A stretch of 35,736 bases of DNA from an uncultured Campylobacterales bacterium. Lineage in GTDB: Bacteria > Campylobacterota > Campylobacteria > Campylobacterales > CACVAW01. Below are positions 9,750-19,852 of the stretch, in pieces; position 1 is the stretch's first letter, and each line of letters begins with the position of its first letter. Both the position numbers and the translations under genes were made by a program. The DNA is taken from contig CACVAW010000024.1 in NCBI GenBank assembly GCA_902727925.1, positions 1-35,736 on the forward strand. Reading direction: 5' to 3'. The notes beneath the pieces were generated by a model. The model ran no database searches. It worked only from the letters and a program-made list of their open reading frames with translations, and was not told the origin of the DNA.

Positions 9750-11624
9750 ATGAAAATACTAAATGGCTTTCATAAAAAAAATTATTTTGCTCTTTGTACT
9801 ATCTTAGCTTTTGCAGTGGCTTCATCTTTGCATGCAGCAAGCTCAAGTACAAAAGAAAATAATTTAAAATTAGTAGATGAAAAGGAATATATACCTACAT
9901 TTACTATTGTCAAACGGATCAAAGTTGAAAGTGCCTTCAAAGAAGATATAAATGCAAGTTCTATCACAAGTGAACTTTCCATAATATCTAAAAAGCAAAT
10001 AAACAATCAAAACCACCTCAGTACCTCAGACATCCTCACAAATAACTCTACTATCTCAGTATCAAGTAACGGTCTTGCTGGACAATCTAAGAACTTATAC
10101 TTAAGAGGATTAGATAGCTCAAAAATACTGTTTCTTGTAGATGGTGTTAAATATAGTGACCCAACATCAATCTCAAATAGTGCCGATATATCAAACCTAT
10201 ATCTAGGTAATATTGACAAAATCGAGATAATAAAAGGTGCACAACCAATTATATGGGGAAATGCAAGTGGTGGAGTTATCAATATTATAACTGATAGCAA
10301 CAATACTACCAACTCTATAGATATTATGCAAGGTTCATTTAATACAAGAAAATTAAATTCAAACCTAAACTATTCAAATTACTTAGTAGATGTAAGCCTA
10401 AGCTCTTCACATCTAAAATCTGACTCCTTGTCTGCTCAAAGTCCGAAAAATACTGACCCCAAAGACTACGAAGATGATGAATATACAAATCATACAAATA
10501 CAGCGTCTATTAATTTCAAGCTTGACGCGTACACAAAAATAAACTTACTTCATAATAATATATACTCTTATGGAAATTATGATCGTTCTAATCCAAATGG
10601 AGATGATCCCTTTGTTAGTAAAAACCATATATACAGAGCCTCATTCACTCACAAAAAAGATAAATTTTCATTTAACTCTTATGTAAGTAAAAACAAATTT
10701 CAAAGATACTATCCTACTGGATTTACTAAAGCTTTTGATGGAAGTATCAGCGAAATAGGAGTTGATGGCTCATACAAATATATACCAAGTTCACTTATAA
10801 AGTTCGGTATCACAAGTGAAAAATCTAAAGACAAAGAATACAATGTAAGCCAACTAAATAATGCAATCTTTTTACATAATATTACAGATATTAAGGGAAC
10901 TACAATATCTACAGGTATAAGATATGATGAGTTTAACACATTCAAAGATAAAGTAACTTACCAAGTAGGTCTAAAAAAAGATATAAAAGACTTTACCATA
11001 GGTTCAAACTACTCAAGTGCATACAAAACTCCTTCTTTATATCAGCTATACGAAACAGAGTTTGGAATTGGTAATCCTAACTTAAAGCCTGAAGATGTAA
11101 AATCATTTGATATATACGCAGGATACAAAGATATTCAAATATCATATTTTCGGACACGAATTAAAAACTTAATTGGGTTTAAAAATAATAGATATCAAAA
11201 TCTTGATAGCACTTCACATATCAATGGACTAGAACTGACCTACTTTACTAAATACAAAGACATTTTAGATTTTAATATGAATTTTACTCACTTACTCAAG
11301 CTTGAGGGTGAAGATTTACTGTATAGAAGAGCTAAAAATGTTTTAAATAGTACTCTTAATTTTTATATGAATAAATTTACACTAGGTATTAGCTCAAAAT
11401 ATATAGGTACAAGAGACGATGTTATTTTTGATTCTAACTTTAACTCTGTACCAGTACAAACAGGTAGATACACTCTATTTAATCTAAACCTAAACTATCA
11501 GATAAATAAATCTCTTAAAACTTATATCAAAATAGATAATATAACAGATAAATATTATCAAAATGTAGCAGGATTTAGTTCAAGTCCGAGAGCTTTTTAT
11601 TTAGGGCTTAAAGCTACTTTTTAA
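9750..11624 (+). CDS. TonB-dependent outer membrane receptor
   Basis: Plug domain (LYLRGLDSSKILFLVDGVKYSD...IEIIKGAQPIIWGNASGGVINIIT), beta-barrel, terminal aromatic residue (LGLKATF). Confidence 0.92.
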   Translation: MKILNGFHKKNYFALCTILAFAVASSLHAASSSTKENNLKLVDEKEYIPTFTIVKRIKVESAFKEDINASSITSELSIISKKQINNQNHLSTSDILTNNSTISVSSNGLAGQSKNLYLRGLDSSKILFLVDGVKYSDPTSISNSADISNLYLGNIDKIEIIKGAQPIIWGNASGGVINIITDSNNTTNSIDIMQGSFNTRKLNSNLNYSNYLVDVSLSSSHLKSDSLSAQSPKNTDPKDYEDDEYTNHTNTASINFKLDAYTKINLLHNNIYSYGNYDRSNPNGDDPFVSKNHIYRASFTHKKDKFSFNSYVSKNKFQRYYPTGFTKAFDGSISEIGVDGSYKYIPSSLIKFGITSEKSKDKEYNVSQLNNAIFLHNITDIKGTTISTGIRYDEFNTFKDKVTYQVGLKKDIKDFTIGSNYSSAYKTPSLYQLYETEFGIGNPNLKPEDVKSFDIYAGYKDIQISYFRTRIKNLIGFKNNRYQNLDSTSHINGLELTYFTKYKDILDFNMNFTHLLKLEGEDLLYRRAKNVLNSTLNFYMNKFTLGISSKYIGTRDDVIFDSNFNSVPVQTGRYTLFNLNLNYQINKSLKTYIKIDNITDKYYQNVAGFSSSPRAFYLGLKATF

Positions 11625-11634
11625 AAGGAATTAT

Positions 11635-12219
11635 TTGAAAATAGACTTTAATAACTACCTTGTATACAAATTCCTAAACTCCCTTTTTGCTGGAGTTAGT
11701 ATAGGTGCTATATTTACTATATATGCACCTATCAAGGACCCTTATATATATTCTATTGGAGGTATTGCTCTTGGATTTGGGCTACTTGCCGTAGCTTTCT
11801 TTTATGAAAAGATACTTAATATAAAAGCTTATCTTTTCATATCTCTTTTAGTCGAAGTTCTCATATTCCTTACTATAGTAGTGATTTTGGTATTCAAATA
11901 CTCCTATATAAACGCTCTTTTTGTATATATAGGATATCAAGTAAGCTTCATCTTTGGTTCATACCTCACAAGAGCAGAAACCATAATACTAAATAATGCA
12001 AAAAAACTCAGCCTAATAGACATATATAAACAAATGGGCTACTTAATAGGTATGTTTTGTTCTTTTGTTTTTTACAAATTAGCCCAAACTCTGTATAATA
12101 TCAACTCAAGTGAAAATCAAGTTTATTATATACACTTTGTTTTCCTCACTTTACAAATACTAATAATTATATTTTTGCTAAGAGCATTTAAAGGTAGACA
12201 TATTGATAATAACAGTTAA
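11635..12219 (+). CDS. hypothetical multi-pass membrane protein
   Basis: Several hydrophobic segments; TTG start with AAGGA upstream, 10 nt after the receptor gene. Confidence 0.6.
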   Translation: MKIDFNNYLVYKFLNSLFAGVSIGAIFTIYAPIKDPYIYSIGGIALGFGLLAVAFFYEKILNIKAYLFISLLVEVLIFLTIVVILVFKYSYINALFVYIGYQVSFIFGSYLTRAETIILNNAKKLSLIDIYKQMGYLIGMFCSFVFYKLAQTLYNINSSENQVYYIHFVFLTLQILIIIFLLRAFKGRHIDNNS

Positions 12220-12607
12220 AAGCTTACTTAAAGACAAATACTCTGTAGAACTAGTACTATCTATTCTTGCATTTATCGTTGCTATATATCTTGACAAAGT
12301 CATAGAAGTAGTCATTTATGCACTTTATTTTCTTATATTTTTAGAACTTACTAGAGCGATACTGACATTTATTAGAGAGCAAAGAGTTATTGTGAGATAT
12401 CTTGTGGATGCACTTATTATTTTTGTATTAAGAGAGTTTATTATCAATGTTGTTAAGATAAACACCCAAGACCTCCAACACATATCAGACATACTAAAAA
12501 ACAGCGTAGGTATCAATACAATCTTACTAGGTGGAGTTTTGCTTTTTATGTTTTTTGTTCGCTACTTAAGTAATAATACCATGATGAAAAAAAGTGTGTT
12601 AGAATAA
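12203..12607 (+). CDS. PsiE-like small membrane protein
   Basis: 4-TM layout, VIYALYFLIFLELTRAI...VRYLVDALIIFVLRE resembles the phosphate-starvation-inducible PsiE family; TTG start overlapping the previous gene. Confidence 0.55.
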   Translation: MIITVKSLLKDKYSVELVLSILAFIVAIYLDKVIEVVIYALYFLIFLELTRAILTFIREQRVIVRYLVDALIIFVLREFIINVVKINTQDLQHISDILKNSVGINTILLGGVLLFMFFVRYLSNNTMMKKSVLE

Positions 12608-14067
12608 TGTTAGTCAAAGATCAAAACAAAACTCCATTAATAGACGCATTAAAAGAGTATCAAGAAGATAATATCACACCCTTTGATGTACCAGGACACA
12701 AGCACGGAGCTGGTGCAAAATCTTATGCAAACTTCATAGGTAAAAAAGCTCTAAGCTTAGATGTGAACTCCATGAGATCACTTGATAATCTATCAAACCC
12801 TATCTCAGTAATAAAAGAGGCCGAAGACCTAGCAAGTGACTTGTTTTGGTCTGATCATGCATTTTTCTTAGTCAATGGTACTACTGTTGGAATTGAAGCT
12901 ATGATAATGAGTGTGTGCCGTCCAGGAGATAAGATAATACTACCAAGAAATGTACATAAATCCACTATAAACGGTCTTATACTAAGTGACGCTATCCCAG
13001 CATATATAGAGCCAGAAATCGACCAAGAACTTGGATGTAGCCTAGGCGTGAGTATCGAAAATGTAGAAAAAACTATAGCAAGACACCCCAATGCAAAAGC
13101 AATCCTAATCACAAATCCCACCTACTATGGGTTTGCGAGTGATATCAAATCCATCATCAACCTAGCACATAAACACGGAATGGCAGTTCTTGTTGATGAA
13201 GCACATGGCTCACATATAGGCTTTAGTGATGAACTGCCAATATCTGCTATGGAGGCTGGAGCTGATATGAGTGCTATTAGTATGCATAAAACTGGTGGGT
13301 CTCTTACGCAAAGCTCAATACTGCTTATGAATGAAGGGTTTGTGACAGCAAATCATGTAAAAACTGTACTAAACCTCCTCCAAACTACAAGTGCTTCATA
13401 CCTACTTATGGGAAGCTTAGATAGTGCTAGACACAACCTTGCAGTAAACGGAGCGAAGGCTCTAAAAAAAGTTATCAAGCTCTCAAAAAAATATAGAAAA
13501 AAGATCAATGAAATACCAGGGCTATATGCCTTCGGAAAAGAACTTGTTGGCAAAAATGCAATATTTTCTTTTGATGAAACAAAACTAAGTATTCAAGTAA
13601 AAGAACTAGGTCTTAGTGGATTTGAAGTGTATGATATATTAAGAGATGAGTACAAAATACAAGTAGAATTCGGAGATACCTATAACATTCTAGCAATCAT
13701 TAGTCTAGGTGATACAGAAGATTCTCTTAATACACTTTATAATGCACTCCTAGATATATCAAAAAAATACAAAAAAAATCATGTGTTTTCAAAAAACATT
13801 CAAGCAGTTAGACATAGTCCAGATGTAATAGTATCTCCAAGACACGCGTTTTATAGTAGTAAAAAGATAGTACCTCTAGAAGAAAGCATAGGGCATATAA
13901 GCGCAGAATTCATAATGGCCTATCCCCCAGGAATACCTATACTAGTTCCAGGTGAACGTATATCAAAAGAGATTGTTCAATATATTAAATTCTTAAAAGA
14001 TGAAGAAACAACTATAACTGGTATGGAAGATGCCTACGCAAATAAAATAAATGTATTAGGAATGTGA
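12607..14067 (+). CDS. Orn/Lys/Arg decarboxylase (PLP-dependent, short form)
   Basis: FDVPGHKHGAGA, FLVNGTTVGIEAMIM, PTYYGFASDI, VDEAHGSH, SMHKTGGSLTQSS (PLP lysine), YPPGIPILVPGE. Confidence 0.93.
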   Translation: MLVKDQNKTPLIDALKEYQEDNITPFDVPGHKHGAGAKSYANFIGKKALSLDVNSMRSLDNLSNPISVIKEAEDLASDLFWSDHAFFLVNGTTVGIEAMIMSVCRPGDKIILPRNVHKSTINGLILSDAIPAYIEPEIDQELGCSLGVSIENVEKTIARHPNAKAILITNPTYYGFASDIKSIINLAHKHGMAVLVDEAHGSHIGFSDELPISAMEAGADMSAISMHKTGGSLTQSSILLMNEGFVTANHVKTVLNLLQTTSASYLLMGSLDSARHNLAVNGAKALKKVIKLSKKYRKKINEIPGLYAFGKELVGKNAIFSFDETKLSIQVKELGLSGFEVYDILRDEYKIQVEFGDTYNILAIISLGDTEDSLNTLYNALLDISKKYKKNHVFSKNIQAVRHSPDVIVSPRHAFYSSKKIVPLEESIGHISAEFIMAYPPGIPILVPGERISKEIVQYIKFLKDEETTITGMEDAYANKINVLGM

Positions 14068-14108
14068 GAGGCGTAAAAAAACGCAAACTGCTTTGCGTTT
14101 TTAGCCTC
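14068..14108 (+). terminator. strong hairpin after the decarboxylase gene
   Basis: GAGGC(g)TAAAAAAACGCAAA-ctgc-TTTGCGTTTTTAGCCTC. Confidence 0.7.
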
Positions 14109-14111
14109 GAA

Positions 14112-14153
14112 CCGAACTAGTGATATTTTAGCTCTGCTAAAATCACTAGTCGG
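14112..14153. repeat. second intergenic inverted repeat
   Basis: CCGaACTAGTGATatTTTAGC-tct-GCTAAAATCACTAGTCGG, long stem with small bulges. Confidence 0.6.
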
Positions 14154-14168
14154 AACACTTTAACCCTA

Positions 14169-14186
14169 GCAAAAACTCGTTTTTGC
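14169..14186. terminator. short hairpin between convergent genes
   Basis: GCAAAAA-ctcg-TTTTTGC. Confidence 0.4.
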
Positions 14187-14201
14187 AATAAAATCTCAAG
14201 A

Positions 14202-14408
14202 TCAACCTCTACAACATTTATGCCACCACTTCTCTGATGGGACAGCACAAAATAAAGATTTTGGACACCATGCAATACTTATTGTATAAATCGGAAGTAA
14301 GCCAATTACCCCCCCCCACCAAGATTCAGAATAAATACCAAAAGATATACAAATAATACCTAAACAAATACGAATAAATTTATCTACTTTACCAACATTA
14401 CACTTCAT
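14202..14408 (-). CDS. DUF2892/YgaP-like small inner-membrane protein
   Basis: MKCNVGKVDKFIRICLGIICISFGIY...GLLPIYTISIAWCPKSLF; contains an in-frame G9 tract. Confidence 0.75.
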   Translation of the reverse strand: MKCNVGKVDKFIRICLGIICISFGIYSESWWGGVIGLLPIYTISIAWCPKSLFCAVPSEKWWHKCCRG

Positions 14409-14514
14409 AACTAAATCCTAAATATTAAGCATTATAATATTATATCTATAATGACTATTAATGTAAATAAAAACTTGGAAAATATAAAAAGGGGATTATT
14501 GAAAAGTAAAAATC

Positions 14515-14539
14515 ATGAGTAGGGGATTTCCCCACTCAT
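14515..14539 (-). terminator. terminator of the RRM gene
   Basis: Minus strand ATGAGTGGGGAAATCCCCTACTCATGATTTTT hairpin plus T-run. Confidence 0.7.
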
Positions 14540-14556
14540 AGTTAGTCAAAGAAATA

Positions 14557-14808
14557 CTATCTTTGTTCTCTTGGTCTAGCTTCGTTTACTCTAAGCGCTC
14601 TACCATCAAATTCTTGTCCGTTAAGCTCATCAATAGCTTTTTGTCCTGAAGCATCGTCAGCCATTGCTACAAAACCAAAACCTTTTGCTCTACCTGTATC
14701 TCTATCAGTTATTATTTTTACAGATTCAACTGTTCCATATTTACTAAATAAGCTTTCTAAACTTTCTTCACCTGTATTGTAAGATATATTACCTACATAA
14801 ATTTGCAT
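14557..14808 (-). CDS. RRM-domain RNA-binding protein
   Basis: MQIYVGNISYNTGEESLESLFSKYGTVESVKIITDRDTGRAKGFGFVAM: RNP2 and RNP1 motifs. Confidence 0.93.
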   Translation of the reverse strand: MQIYVGNISYNTGEESLESLFSKYGTVESVKIITDRDTGRAKGFGFVAMADDASGQKAIDELNGQEFDGRALRVNEARPREQR

Positions 14809-14893
14809 TTCTGTCCTTCAAAATTTGTTTGCATCTTGTCAATAATCAATAATTATCAATAAGTATCGTAACTATACAATAATTTTATATATA

Positions 14894-16018
14894 TTATATA
14901 CTGATATCTGATTTATTTGCTATTTTTTTTATATATGTATGTATAGCTTTACTTATAGTATCATTTATATTATCAAGTTGAGTTATAAGAATATTTTCCA
15001 CGCTTGGATATAAAGACTTTTGGTTAAATATATATTTTCCACTTATTATTTTATTGTTAAAAGTAGCTGGTTCAAGCGGATTGTGACCACCTATACCATC
15101 TACAAATGAGCCACAGAGTATAGTGATATCTGTAATGGCATAGATATTAACAAGTTCACCAAGAACATCAACCAAAACAACATCACTATCAAAATTCTCA
15201 GTTTCACTAAATTTACTAAAAGACAAATTTCTATTTTTACTAAACTTAGCCAAATATTCACTTACCTCAATAAATCTCTCAGGATGTCTTGGCACTACAA
15301 TGATTTTTCTATTGCCAATATCAAGACTATCCAATATTAATTTCTCTTCATCTTTATGTGAACTAGCTATTGTGATTACTTCTTGATTAGACTTTGTATA
15401 TGTTTTGGTTGTTTTTATCTTAGCAATAGTTTTTATATTTCCTACTACTTGAATATCTTTTGCACCAAGTGATTTTAATCTAGTTTTATCTTCTTTACTC
15501 TGTGCATATATGATATCCACATATTTGAAAAATATCTTATAAAAAAACGCAAACCTTAAATACTTAGGATAAGATTTTTCAGAGATTCTAGTATTAAGAA
15601 GTACTACTTTCATACCTTTGAGTTTAGCAACAACTACCATCATAAGCCAAAATTCAGCTTCAAGTATAACTAATGTATTCGCTCTTTTGACCCAAAAAGG
15701 TAATAACATTTCATAAGGTAAATACCCAGTCTTTGCAGATAACTTCTTTGCAGCATCCTGACCAGTCTTTGTAATAGTAGTTATAAAAACATCTTTACCC
15801 TCTATAAAAGGCTTTATAGCAGTAACCTCACCAAGAGAACAAGCATGAACCCATAAGTCACAAGATTTAAACTTATTATTACATAGGAAAAATCTTGCAG
15901 GCAAAGACTGACGGAATTTTGATTTAACAAAAGGTAATATTAAAAGAAAAGGGAGGGAAAAAACATATATAAAAGAAACAAAAAAATAATAAAATATGAA
16001 GAAAAGTCTATTTAACAT
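14894..16018 (-). CDS. waaA: 3-deoxy-D-manno-octulosonic acid transferase
   Basis: KdtA-like layout: N-terminal TM anchor, WVHACSLGEV, VPRHPER, GGHNPLEPA. Confidence 0.88.
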   Translation of the reverse strand: MLNRLFFIFYYFFVSFIYVFSLPFLLILPFVKSKFRQSLPARFFLCNNKFKSCDLWVHACSLGEVTAIKPFIEGKDVFITTITKTGQDAAKKLSAKTGYLPYEMLLPFWVKRANTLVILEAEFWLMMVVVAKLKGMKVVLLNTRISEKSYPKYLRFAFFYKIFFKYVDIIYAQSKEDKTRLKSLGAKDIQVVGNIKTIAKIKTTKTYTKSNQEVITIASSHKDEEKLILDSLDIGNRKIIVVPRHPERFIEVSEYLAKFSKNRNLSFSKFSETENFDSDVVLVDVLGELVNIYAITDITILCGSFVDGIGGHNPLEPATFNNKIISGKYIFNQKSLYPSVENILITQLDNINDTISKAIHTYIKKIANKSDISI

Positions 16019-16031
16019 AGTATAAAGAGAA

Positions 16032-16054
16032 AGAGATACTTAAATAGTATCTCT
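16032..16054 (-). terminator. weak hairpin between the zinc-ribbon gene and waaA
   Basis: AGAGATACT-taaat-AGTATCTCT. Confidence 0.4.
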
Positions 16055-16067
16055 TTTAAAGTAATGT

Positions 16068-16775
16068 TTATTCTTCTGGTAAATAGATAATTCTACCACA
16101 ACTCTGACAAGTAATAAGTTCATCACTTAAAAGTACTGCTGAATAAGTTTGTTCATTAATAACTAAATGACATCCGTAACAAGCTTTTCTTTTAACTGGT
16201 ACAATAGCGCTGTCTCCAGCCCATTTTCTTATACTTTCATAAAAAGAAAATACTTTTACATTAACATCACTCTTGATTTTATCTCTTTTTGTTTGAATCT
16301 GTGCTTTTGACTTTTCGATATCTTCAAGTATTCTTGCAGTCTCTTTTTCTTTGTTTTTAAATTCGTCTTCAATACCCTGAACTTGCTCTTTAAGTGTTTC
16401 AACTTCTTTAGCATTTGATTCTATATAGTTTTCAAATCTAGCTATCTCTTCATTTGCAAAGTTTATTTGTTCTTTTGCAATATCAATTTCTATATTGATA
16501 GATTGAATCTCTTTTTCTGTTTTTAAAGATGCTGATTGAACTTTTTTCTTTTCTAGTTTTTCACCAAGCTCATCAATATAAGACTCATTTTTACTGATTT
16601 TTACTAAAAGATCTTTATTAGAATCTTCAAGTTTTTGTATTTGATTACTTATTTCATCAAAATTCTTTGCTGAAATTTCTAATTCTTTATTCGCTTCTTC
16701 AATCTTTGGATTATACGAACTCATTTCTTTATCTATTGAAGATAGCTCTACTAATTTTTGTAGATGTTGATTCAT
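16068..16775 (-). CDS. coiled-coil protein with C-terminal C4 zinc ribbon
   Basis: Long coiled coil then ACYGCHLVIN...ITCQSCGRIIY. Confidence 0.85.
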   Translation of the reverse strand: MNQHLQKLVELSSIDKEMSSYNPKIEEANKELEISAKNFDEISNQIQKLEDSNKDLLVKISKNESYIDELGEKLEKKKVQSASLKTEKEIQSINIEIDIAKEQINFANEEIARFENYIESNAKEVETLKEQVQGIEDEFKNKEKETARILEDIEKSKAQIQTKRDKIKSDVNVKVFSFYESIRKWAGDSAIVPVKRKACYGCHLVINEQTYSAVLLSDELITCQSCGRIIYLPEE

Positions 16776-17506
16776 TTTACACCCTTATACTCAAATGGAT
16801 TTTTACAATCTGATATTATAGCTTTTAAACCAAAATTTTTAAGCTCATCATATAAAATACCAGCAAAGAACTTCTCACTCTCATAATGTCTGATATCAAT
16901 CAAACTAAGAGTATTACTTCTAGCTTCCATACCTTGATGATACTTGATATCACCTGTTAGATAACAATCAGCATCACTTATACCTGATACAAACTCGCCA
17001 CCACTACCGTTAAGGATAACAGCCGTTTTAATATACTCACTACTCTTAGTATACTTAACATATTTCAGCCCAAAAACTCGACTAACATCATCCAAAAACT
17101 CATCAAACTCTTGATCCACTTCAAAATAATGTAAATAATCCTGCTCAACTTTGATAAGCTTTTTCTTTAAAACATTCTTAACAATATACTTAGTAAAATG
17201 AGTCTTATCAAAATTCGTATGCATAGCTATAACACTAATATTCTTCTTAATAAGCTCTCTTAACAGATTATTAGGATACCTATCATCAATACTCTTGATA
17301 CCTTTAAAAATAAGAGGATGATGTACTATTACAAGAGAATTATTTTTAAACTCTTTTATATTAAAACTATCAATTTCAAGACTAAGATATATATCATCAA
17401 CCTCATCACTCAAACTTCCTACTATAAGACCGCTATTATCCCAACTGTCTTGCAATTCAAATGGAGATATTTCATTAAGTATTTTATATATTTGTGCTAA
17501 TTTCAA
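16772..17506 (-). CDS. Nif3-like dinuclear metal-binding protein
   Basis: QDSWDNSGLIVG, VIVHHPLIFKG, IAMHTNFD, YLTGDIKYHQG. Confidence 0.9.
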   Translation of the reverse strand: MKLAQIYKILNEISPFELQDSWDNSGLIVGSLSDEVDDIYLSLEIDSFNIKEFKNNSLVIVHHPLIFKGIKSIDDRYPNNLLRELIKKNISVIAMHTNFDKTHFTKYIVKNVLKKKLIKVEQDYLHYFEVDQEFDEFLDDVSRVFGLKYVKYTKSSEYIKTAVILNGSGGEFVSGISDADCYLTGDIKYHQGMEARSNTLSLIDIRHYESEKFFAGILYDELKNFGLKAIISDCKNPFEYKGVK

Positions 17507-17526
17507 GAATACTCCTTATAAAGGAT

Positions 17527-17733
17527 TTAGATAATATCTTTTAATTTTCTGATTAAAATCATAGGATTTGAAGAATGGTCTATAAGTTTATAGATAACAT
17601 CACATTCTTCTGTATTTACAAGACTACATAAAGATTTTGCTTTATTATAGTTCTTGTTGGCTATTTCTAGCTTAAGCTCATTAAAAGAGATAAGAACAAA
17701 AGAGTTTATATCACTCTTTAAGTCCCTATCCAA
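17527..17733 (-). CDS. hypothetical protein
   Basis: 68-aa ORF in line with its neighbours; no recognised family. Confidence 0.4.
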   Translation of the reverse strand: MDRDLKSDINSFVLISFNELKLEIANKNYNKAKSLCSLVNTEECDVIYKLIDHSSNPMILIRKLKDII

Positions 17734-17751
17734 AAACTTATTATTATAAGT

Positions 17752-18111
17752 TCAGTCGTTAGATTTTTTAAGTTCTACATAATAGCTACCTGGCTTATAT
17801 TCCCAAGCTGCACCATTTATTAAATCTGTTGTTGTGAAGTATCCGCTCAAAAGTGTAATAAAATTAAAACTAGTATCTAACCCTAATACTCTTGAATTAT
17901 ATCCACTCTTAGATATTTTTAAATTTTTATGCTTATTTTTGTCTAGTGTTACACTTAAAGGTGTTTTTCCTTTAGATTCACCATCAATATATACATCTGC
18001 GCCCTGTGGATCACTATCAATAGTAATAACTTGAGTTGTACCTGTAAAAATTGTAGCACTTGCAAACATTAATGATGCACTCACCATTAAACCTAATAAA
18101 ATCTTTTTCAT
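17752..18111 (-). CDS. PEGA-domain exported protein
   Basis: Signal peptide and ITIDSDPQGADVYIDGESKGKTPLSVTL. Confidence 0.85.
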   Translation of the reverse strand: MKKILLGLMVSASLMFASATIFTGTTQVITIDSDPQGADVYIDGESKGKTPLSVTLDKNKHKNLKISKSGYNSRVLGLDTSFNFITLLSGYFTTTDLINGAAWEYKPGSYYVELKKSND

Positions 18112-18173
18112 ATATATCCTTTTGAAATTTTTTAGGCTAATATTCTACTATTATTCTTAAGGGAAGTCAAACT

Positions 18174-19787
18174 TTGAAATATCTTATTTTCTTACTATCT
18201 TCATCCATATTACTGGCAAATAGTTGGAATAAATTATTTTACTTTAAAGACAATAAAAACATATACCAAGATCAGTTTTTCCTGTCTTCATCACATACAC
18301 CCAAAGATGAGCTAAATACAACTATAAATCTACTCAAAAGCACCCAAGCAAAAGATATAGCTTGTAACTTCCCAGCTAGATATACATATATCAAGAATCA
18401 TTATAAAATACCCAAGCAAGACCTTAGCTTATGCCAAGAACTAAATAAATTTTTAAAAACATTTAAAAAAGATATTATCTCTCTTGCCTTTAGCTCAGAA
18501 TATATAAATTCTCCAGGTTCAGCATTTGGTCATATCATGGTACTTCTAAGAAACCAAAACGAGCCTATAGAATTAGCAAGTGCAGTGCATTTTGCAGCCA
18601 AGACAGATACCGATAGAGGATTCACCTATCTCAAAAATGGACTTAACGGTAAGTATGACTCATATTTCATCCATGAACCGTTTTTTAAAAAGATCTATCA
18701 CTACAACACAATACAACAAAGATCTATTCATATATATGACCTCAACTACTCAAAACAGCAAATCAAATTGCTCCTTTATCATCTATTTGAACTACGAAAA
18801 GCCAAATTCAAATATTACTTTTTAAATAAAAACTGCGCATCAAGGACTTCTGAATTTCTTAGTATCGCATCAAAACAAAAGACTAAAAATCATTTTTACT
18901 ATCTACCAATAGACACATTAAAAGCTAACAAACAATCTATCTCATCACACCAAAAACTAATACCACTTATTAATAAACTAGACTACTTATTAAATGATAT
19001 GAACAAAACTTCAAAAAAAGACTTCAAAAAAATCATCAAAAACAATTTAACTCCAGATAACAATATCTCAAGAGATACAAAACAAGCATTACAGTATTAC
19101 ACCACCCTTAATTTCAAAAAATGGGGTAGAAGCTTCAAAAACTACGATGACATAATAAACCTCACATATAAGCCAAAACCAATCATAGATAACACTCCAC
19201 ATCCCCTAGAAAAATCAAAACCAAGCAATCTAACAATAGGCTACTCTGATAAGTCTTTGTATCTTGAATATAGACCATTATTCACAGATCTAGAAGACGT
19301 GCATTATCAAAACGAATCAAGTCTAGTCCTACTAACTCCAAAAATACTAATAAAAGACAAAAACATAAAACTAAAAGAACTAAAAATACTAGAACTAATA
19401 TCAATGCCCACAGAAAAAATCTACTACAAAACACCCAGCTTCAAAGTAAGTTCAATCCTAAACAGAGAAAACAACAAAAATCAATTAAAACTAGAAAATG
19501 AATTAGGGGTAGGAAGAACATTTGGTAACAATAAAATAAAACTTAATTACTTATTAGGATTAGGGCTCAGCAACATAGACCCCTACTTAAAAGCAAGTAC
19601 AAATATCAATATCTACCCTAAAAGAAACTTCAAAATAGGACTACAAAGCTATATAAAAAGAAGCTATAAAGAAGAGTATATACAAAATAAATTGTTCATG
19701 TCATATCAAAACAAATTACTTTACACTCTAGGAGTAGAAAAAAGTCAGAATACAAACTTGTTTTTGAAGCTTAAATATAACTTTTAA
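18174..19787 (+). CDS. DUF4105 (Lnb N-terminal-like) periplasmic/outer membrane protein
   Basis: SSEYINSPGSAFGHIMVLLR..., YYFLNKNCASRTSEFL resembles DUF4105; C-terminal strands ending in LKYNF. Confidence 0.75.
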   Translation: MKYLIFLLSSSILLANSWNKLFYFKDNKNIYQDQFFLSSSHTPKDELNTTINLLKSTQAKDIACNFPARYTYIKNHYKIPKQDLSLCQELNKFLKTFKKDIISLAFSSEYINSPGSAFGHIMVLLRNQNEPIELASAVHFAAKTDTDRGFTYLKNGLNGKYDSYFIHEPFFKKIYHYNTIQQRSIHIYDLNYSKQQIKLLLYHLFELRKAKFKYYFLNKNCASRTSEFLSIASKQKTKNHFYYLPIDTLKANKQSISSHQKLIPLINKLDYLLNDMNKTSKKDFKKIIKNNLTPDNNISRDTKQALQYYTTLNFKKWGRSFKNYDDIINLTYKPKPIIDNTPHPLEKSKPSNLTIGYSDKSLYLEYRPLFTDLEDVHYQNESSLVLLTPKILIKDKNIKLKELKILELISMPTEKIYYKTPSFKVSSILNRENNKNQLKLENELGVGRTFGNNKIKLNYLLGLGLSNIDPYLKASTNINIYPKRNFKIGLQSYIKRSYKEEYIQNKLFMSYQNKLLYTLGVEKSQNTNLFLKLKYNF

Positions 19788-19852
19788 TTGAACTTCAAAT
19801 ATTGAATATAATCTAGCAATATAAAATATATCCAATACACAAGGAAATACTC

